The position numbers were made by a program, and so were the translations under genes. Under the pieces are notes generated by a model. That model was not told the origin of the DNA and made no database searches. It saw only the letters and a list, made by a program, of their open reading frames with translations. Below are positions 6,428 through 9,782 of a stretch of 9,782 nucleotides of DNA, in pieces; the stretch's first letter is position 1; every line of letters starts with the position of its first letter. The DNA comes from a methanogenic archaeon (GTDB taxonomy: Archaea; Thermoplasmatota; Thermoplasmata; Methanomassiliicoccales; Methanomethylophilaceae), in assembly GCA_902787415.1 (NCBI GenBank), contig CADAGG010000037.1:1-9782 (forward strand), given 5' to 3'.

Positions 6428-6445
6428 AAAGCGTGGAGAGGGGGA
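6428..6445. repeat. Direct repeat copy at tRNA-Ser 3' end
   Basis: This is the 18-bp partner of 5594-5611 (17 of 18 identical). It covers the tail, discriminator, acceptor 3' strand and part of the T-stem of the tRNA-Ser gene. The two copies lie 834 bp apart and enclose the toxin-antitoxin pair. Confidence 0.55.
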
Positions 6446-6515
6446 TTCGAACCCTCGAGTCGTAAACGACATCAGATTAGCAGTCTGACGCCTTACCTGG
6501 CTGGGCCATCTCCAC
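6432..6515 (-). tRNA. tRNA-Ser(GCU)
   Basis: The 84-nt cloverleaf has a 7-bp acceptor stem (GTGGAGA with TCTCCAC), discriminator G at 6432 and no encoded CCA. The D arm has GCC/GGC. The anticodon arm is TCAGA-CTGCTAA-TCTGA with anticodon GCU, and a long variable arm (GTCG-TTTA-CGAC) marks a class II tRNA. The T loop is TTCGAAT. Anticodon, long variable arm and G discriminator all indicate serine (AGC/AGU codons). The T stem has one A-C mismatch (GAGGG against CCCCC). The gene ends in a T5 run (6430-6426), a simple terminator. Confidence 0.95.
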
Positions 6516-6537
6516 AGTAATTCGGTGTAAAACGTAG

Positions 6538-6548
6538 TATTATAAAAT
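6538..6548 (-). promoter_or_regulatory. TATA box for tRNA-Ser
   Basis: On the minus strand ATTTTATAATA is centred about 27 bp before the mature tRNA 5' end at 6515, the standard archaeal spacing. Confidence 0.55.
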
Positions 6549-6568
6549 CTGAACGGGGGAAAAACGGG

Positions 6569-7078
6569 TCATCCGAGGATCGGGAACCTCTTCACGAGGG
6601 ACAGTTCCTTCCACCATCCGTTGACGGATAGCCTGTCGAATCCGCCCAGGAAATAGACCGCCAATACCCCTACTGCCAAGAGAATATGGTCGTCTATGAC
6701 CGGATTATCGGCAGGCGGCACCACCAGGGTGTACATCACCAGCAGGAACGCCACCATCCCGAAGGTCGTCAGCTTGGAGGCGAACCCGAGCGTCAGCGTG
6801 ATTCCCAGCACCAGAAGTGCCAGCAGCAGTACGATATCCACGGCGAGGTTGCCCGCGATGGCGGTGTAATGACCTTCGAAGATGCCGTCGGTGACCCAGA
6901 CGACGAAGGATGAGGGGGACCCTCCCTGCACGAAACCCTGTCCGGCGGGGGTCGCGAAACCCAGGCCGAACATCTTGTCGAAGAAGGGCCACAGCATTAT
7001 CCATCCCAGAAGTATGCGGAGCACCGCCAGCATGTACCTGCCGGTCTCCTCCCTGTCGCGGAACACCTCGAAGTCCAT
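6569..7078 (-). CDS. DoxX/DoxD-like membrane protein
   Basis: This 169-residue integral membrane protein has four hydrophobic segments, roughly 15-37, 75-98, 103-121 and 130-146. It shows the DoxX/DoxD pattern of R-x-L-L-G-W early in helix 1, followed by DKMFGLG (34-40), and the archaeal signature NPVIDDHILLAVG (125-137) entering helix 4. In Acidianus, DoxD is a subunit of thiosulfate:quinone oxidoreductase; most archaeal relatives have no proven reaction, and no DoxA partner is here. TTTTT shortly after the stop (6566-6562) may end transcription. The ATG at 7078 is a few bases past the start predicted by the TATA box at 7106-7113. Family firm, role unknown. Confidence 0.82.
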   Translation of the reverse strand: MDFEVFRDREETGRYMLAVLRILLGWIMLWPFFDKMFGLGFATPAGQGFVQGGSPSSFVVWVTDGIFEGHYTAIAGNLAVDIVLLLALLVLGITLTLGFASKLTTFGMVAFLLVMYTLVVPPADNPVIDDHILLAVGVLAVYFLGGFDRLSVNGWWKELSLVKRFPILG

Positions 7079-7105
7079 ATCGGATAGACAGAATACGAAC
7101 TGAGA

Positions 7106-7113
7106 GATAAATA
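7106..7113 (-). promoter_or_regulatory. TATA box for the DoxX-like gene
   Basis: On the minus strand TATTTATC is centred about 32 bp before the ATG at 7078, which predicts a leader of some six bases. Confidence 0.45.
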
Positions 7114-7126
7114 CAGGGGATGGAAA

Positions 7127-7136
7127 AGGTAAATAC
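7127..7136 (+). promoter_or_regulatory. TATA box for the phosphoesterase gene
   Basis: AGGTAAATAC is centred about 26 bp before the ATG at 7158, so transcription would begin at the start codon (leaderless). GGGAG at 7140-7144 would be of use only to a transcript begun further upstream, for example from GATAAATAC at 7106-7114. Confidence 0.45.
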
Positions 7137-7157
7137 CCAGCGGGAGATTCTCACCCC

Positions 7158-7802
7158 ATGAAGTTCCTGGTTCTTACGGACCTGCACCAGAAGACGGAGA
7201 ACATCCCCTGGATCAACTCCCTAGTAGACGAATACTCCCCCGACGCACTGCTCTACCTCGGCGACGTCACCGACCTGGGCACCTGCGTACAGGCCAAGGA
7301 CATCCTTAGCAGTATCAAGGGTAGGAAGATTGTCCTGCCCGGAAACTGCGACCCCCGTGATACCCCTTCGGAGATATCCTCCGTGGCGGAGGACCTTCAC
7401 GGGAAGTCCATTGAGATCGGCGGGATCTACATCGCCGGACTGGGAGGAGGGAACATCTCGCCCTTCAACTCCCCCTTCGAGCTCACCGAGGAGGAGATCG
7501 ACGCCAAGCTCCGTCCCATCTCCAGGAAGGGCATGCTCCTTATGACTCATGCCCCCGCCTACGACACCCTGGACCACATCCCCAGCGGGGTCCCCGTTGG
7601 AAGCAAGGCGATCAGGGCTATCATCGACGAGTTCAAACCCGTACTGGCACTATCCGGACACATCCACGAGGATTACGGCATCAAAGATATCGGAGGCACC
7701 ATCTGCGTGAACCCCGGACCCGCCATGGATAAGCGCGCTGCGGTCATCACCGTCACGGATGACCAGGTGGCAGTGAAGCTCATAGGCCCAGAAGGTGCGT
7801 GA
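7158..7802 (+). CDS. Calcineurin-like metallophosphoesterase
   Basis: The 214-residue protein has the complete metal-site motif set of the calcineurin-like phosphoesterase fold: D8-x-H10 (TDLHQ), G35-D36, G62-N63-C64-D65, H131 (MTHAP) and G167-H168-x-H170 (SGHIHE). It would bind two divalent metals and hydrolyse phosphoesters in the cytoplasm. It belongs to the small prokaryotic class of predicted phosphoesterases (COG2129-like) whose substrates are mostly unknown; related folds cleave cyclic nucleotides, nucleotides or phosphodiesters. No signal peptide is visible. It is divergent from the DoxX-like gene and precedes eS8, which has its own promoter, so shared function is not implied. Confidence 0.9.
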   Translation: MKFLVLTDLHQKTENIPWINSLVDEYSPDALLYLGDVTDLGTCVQAKDILSSIKGRKIVLPGNCDPRDTPSEISSVAEDLHGKSIEIGGIYIAGLGGGNISPFNSPFELTEEEIDAKLRPISRKGMLLMTHAPAYDTLDHIPSGVPVGSKAIRAIIDEFKPVLALSGHIHEDYGIKDIGGTICVNPGPAMDKRAAVITVTDDQVAVKLIGPEGA

Positions 7803-7814
7803 AGTCCAGGTAAC

Positions 7815-7824
7815 GTTTATATAG
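7815..7824 (+). promoter_or_regulatory. Strong TATA box for eS8
   Basis: GTTTATATAG is a near-consensus archaeal TATA box centred 32 bp before the eS8 ATG, predicting a leader of about six bases and no Shine-Dalgarno. It suits a highly expressed ribosomal gene. Confidence 0.65.
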
Positions 7825-7851
7825 AAATCGTGATTAGCAGGGTCGATTAAC

Positions 7852-8232
7852 ATGGCACAATGGCAGGGTCAATCTAACAGGAAATCCACCGGCGGAAGGC
7901 TCGTCCTCGCACGTGGAAAGAGGAAATTCGAAATCAGCAGGGAAAAGCAGTACACCAAGCTCGGAACCGAGACCCGCAGGCAGTACCGCGGAAGGGGCAA
8001 GTCCTACAAGACCGGAATGCTCGCTGCTGAGTTCGCCAACGTCGTCGACAAGAAGACGCAGACCGTCAAGAAAGTCAAGATCCTGAATGTTATCGCAAAC
8101 CCCTCGGACCCCAACTTCGTCCAGCGTAACATTCTCAACAAGGGCGCAACCATCAAGACCGAGCTCGGAGACGCAATCGTCACCTCCAGGCCCGGACAGG
8201 TCGGCGCTGTCAACGCAGTCCTCCTCAACTGA
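7852..8232 (+). CDS. rps8e: 30S ribosomal protein eS8
   Basis: The 126-residue protein is the full length of archaeal S8e, a small-subunit ribosomal protein shared by archaea and eukaryotes and absent from bacteria. The N-terminal WQGQSNRKSTGGR (4-16) and the basic RRQYRGRGKSYK (42-53) are diagnostic, with N-V-I-A-N-P-S-D-P-N-F-V-Q-R-N in the middle (79-93) and ILNKGATIKTELG after it. It is rich in Lys and Arg, as expected for rRNA binding. It is followed by a terminator hairpin, so it appears to be transcribed alone. Confidence 0.97.
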   Translation: MAQWQGQSNRKSTGGRLVLARGKRKFEISREKQYTKLGTETRRQYRGRGKSYKTGMLAAEFANVVDKKTQTVKKVKILNVIANPSDPNFVQRNILNKGATIKTELGDAIVTSRPGQVGAVNAVLLN

Positions 8233-8250
8233 GGAAAGAACAAATCATTT

Positions 8251-8280
8251 CCCGGGGCCTGCCCCCGGGGCCACACTTTT
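8251..8280 (+). terminator. GC-rich hairpin plus T-run after eS8
   Basis: CCCGGGG (8251-8257) pairs with CCCCGGG (8263-8269) across a 5-base loop, followed by a T4 at 8277-8280. It begins 18 bases past the eS8 stop codon. Confidence 0.6.
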
Positions 8281-8287
8281 CACACCT

Positions 8288-8297
8288 TCTTTATAGG
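8288..8297 (+). promoter_or_regulatory. TATA box for SRP19-nnr
   Basis: TCTTTATAGG is centred about 32 bp before the SRP19 ATG at 8325. GGAG at 8313-8316 gives a ribosome site at normal spacing on the short leader. Confidence 0.55.
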
Positions 8298-8324
8298 ATT
8301 CACATCATATCCCGGAGTGATACC

Positions 8325-8618
8325 ATGGCATACGACGAGGATACCGCAATCACGCTCTGGCCCGAATACTTCGATTCAAAACGTACCCGCGCACAGGGCA
8401 GGAAGCTCCCCAAGGAGCTCTGCGTGGAGAGACCCTCGCTCGATATGATCGCCAAAGGTGCCGTCCTCCTCGACCTCGAGTTCGAGATTTATGAGGACAA
8501 AGCCTATCCCGGCAACTGGGCCGCCAAGAACGGATGCGTCCGGGTCGAGAAGGGCAAGATGAAGAAGACCCAGATCCTCGCCGAGGTCGGCAAGATCCTG
8601 GTTCAGAATCAGGCCTGA
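8325..8618 (+). CDS. srp19: Signal recognition particle protein SRP19
   Basis: The 97-residue protein is the usual length for archaeal SRP19. This protein binds the tips of SRP RNA helices 6 and 8 and primes SRP54 loading for co-translational targeting to the membrane. The N-terminal LWPEYFDSKRTRAQGRKLPK (11-30) is the family signature, including the basic RNA-contact stretch S-K-R-T-R-A-Q-G-R-K. The strand-helix layout continues with YPGNW and a basic VEKGKMKK near 74-81. It is absent from bacteria. The nnr gene starts 3 bases past its stop, so the two are almost surely one operon. Confidence 0.95.
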   Translation: MAYDEDTAITLWPEYFDSKRTRAQGRKLPKELCVERPSLDMIAKGAVLLDLEFEIYEDKAYPGNWAAKNGCVRVEKGKMKKTQILAEVGKILVQNQA

Positions 8619-8621
8619 AGC

Positions 8622-9782
8622 ATGATCTCCAACCTTGATGCCAAGGTGATGGATGCCAACGCGGAGGCGCTAGGCGTCACCGTGGAGGCCCTCATGGGCA
8701 ATGCGGGGAAGGCCGTCGCCGATTATCTCATCGAGAACTACCATGGTAAGAGATTCGGCATCGTCTGCGGACACGGCAACAACGGAGGCGACGGATTCGC
8801 CGCCGCCTGCCAGATGAAGGGAGAGAACGTACGTCTGTTCCTCATCGACCCTGTCGATAAGATCAAATCGCCTGTTGTCAAAGGATATCTCGACAAAAGC
8901 GGTATCCCGCCCGAGCCGCTCCCATTCGGTTTCTCCGACATCGATGTCCTGGTGGACTGCGGTCTCGGCACCGGCCAGAAGGGGGATCTCCGCGAGAACT
9001 ACAGGGACTTCGTATCCGCCTCGGACGGATTCGACGGCGTGAGGATCTCCGTGGACATGCCCACAGGATTCGGTTCCAGCTGCCGGTTCAGTCCGGACAT
9101 AACGCTCACACTCCACGATGTGAAGGAATCCATGGACCGCAGTAACTGCGGAGAGATCGTGGTCCTGAACATCGGCATGCCCGAGGAGGCCTCGGAACAG
9201 ACCGGCCCGGGGGACTTCCTCAGATATCCAGTACCGAAGAAGGACAGCCACAAGGGGCTCAACGGACGCCTCCTCATAATCGGGGGCGGACCTTACTTCG
9301 GCGCCCCCGCTCTGGCGGCCATGGCCGCACTCCGTGTGGGTACCGACCTGGTCACGGTGGCAGCACCCGAATCGGTTTACCACGAGATCGCATGCACCAA
9401 CCCCACCATCATGATCCACAAGGTCGACGGCGACCATTTCAGGATGTCCCATTTCGAAGAGCTATCCGATCTGGCCGTCGAATGCGGCTGTGTTCTGATC
9501 GGGCCAGGCATCGGAACCGATCCGGAGACGGTGGAGTTCGTCAAAGCGTTCGCGAAAGAATGCAGCGTCCCCATGGTTATTGATGCCGACGGGCTCAATG
9601 CGCTCGGAAAGAAGTACAAGGCTCCCCACCGTTACGTTATCCTCACCCCTCATCACAAGGAATACGAGAGGATCGGCGGCAAGGAGGATGATGTGTACAT
9701 CCGTGCCAACGTCATCGGGTGCACGATTCTCCTGAAAGGTCCCACAGACCTCATCAGCGACGGCAAACGTCTCATGTCCAAT
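8622..9782 (+). CDS. nnr: Bifunctional NAD(P)HX epimerase/dehydratase, 3' truncated by window
   Basis: The frame is open from ATG 8622 to the last base (387 codons) and continues outside; about 480-500 residues are normal. It repairs hydrated NADH/NADPH. The N-terminal epimerase domain (about 1-205) shows GNNGGDGFAAA (52-62), VDCGLGTG (111-118) and SVDMPTGF (143-150). The C-terminal ADP-dependent dehydratase domain (ribokinase-like, from about 205) shows HKGLNGRLLIIGGG (210-223), GAPALAAMAALRVGTDLVTVA (227-247), GPGIGTD (294-300), DADGLNAL (321-328), LTPH (341-344) and LLKGPTDLI (370-378). The end of the dehydratase, including the usual GTGD-like catalytic motif, lies beyond the window. It is co-transcribed with SRP19, with no functional link evident. 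Confidence 0.93.
   Translation, partial: MISNLDAKVMDANAEALGVTVEALMGNAGKAVADYLIENYHGKRFGIVCGHGNNGGDGFAAACQMKGENVRLFLIDPVDKIKSPVVKGYLDKSGIPPEPLPFGFSDIDVLVDCGLGTGQKGDLRENYRDFVSASDGFDGVRISVDMPTGFGSSCRFSPDITLTLHDVKESMDRSNCGEIVVLNIGMPEEASEQTGPGDFLRYPVPKKDSHKGLNGRLLIIGGGPYFGAPALAAMAALRVGTDLVTVAAPESVYHEIACTNPTIMIHKVDGDHFRMSHFEELSDLAVECGCVLIGPGIGTDPETVEFVKAFAKECSVPMVIDADGLNALGKKYKAPHRYVILTPHHKEYERIGGKEDDVYIRANVIGCTILLKGPTDLISDGKRLMSN

Noticed and set aside
8670..9452. 260-codon minus-strand open frame
   Set aside because: Antisense to nnr, whose motifs are unambiguous on the plus strand.

Overview
The window comes from an archaeon, most likely a methanogen of the order Methanomassiliicoccales (Thermoplasmata). 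The support is: archaeal-only genes (ribosomal protein eS8 and SRP19); archaeal TATA boxes about 25 bp before presumed transcript starts, several giving leaderless or nearly leaderless mRNAs; and one gene with an in-frame TAG codon in a stretch where all ten complete protein genes end in TGA. That stop-codon pattern is what a pyrrolysine-decoding genome tends to show. The order-level assignment is inference, because no pyl gene and no methanogenesis gene lies in the window.

Layout. 1-295: no convincing protein gene, but a strongly self-complementary stretch behind a leftward TATA box, taken as a candidate structured RNA cut by the window edge. 296-1483 (-): an MFS efflux protein of the DHA1 type. 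1577-2362 (+): a Sel1-repeat protein, divergent from the MFS gene and ending at a strong hairpin. 3864-5213 (-) and 2429-3877 (-): a two-gene operon encoding diaminobutyrate aminotransferase (dat) and diaminobutyrate decarboxylase (ddc). Together they would convert aspartate semialdehyde through 2,4-diaminobutyrate to 1,3-diaminopropane. The dat gene is interrupted at codon 244 by TAG, with homology continuing in the same frame to the normal C-terminus.

5214-5744: a long AT-rich, poorly coding region. At 5594-5644 it holds a degenerate copy of the 3' part of the tRNA-Ser gene located at 6432-6515. Between the two copies sits a RelB/RelE-type toxin-antitoxin pair (5745-6419), which looks like a small cassette inserted at the tRNA 3' end, with no integrase.

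6569-9782: ordinary core genes. These are a DoxX/DoxD-like membrane protein (-), a calcineurin-like phosphoesterase (+), eS8 (+), SRP19 (+), and the start of a bifunctional NAD(P)HX repair enzyme (nnr) that runs off the right edge.

The most interesting item is the amber codon in dat. It is either a pyrrolysine codon outside the methylamine methyltransferases, which would tie diamine synthesis to pyrrolysine supply, or a nonsense mutation that recently inactivated a bacterial-type operon.
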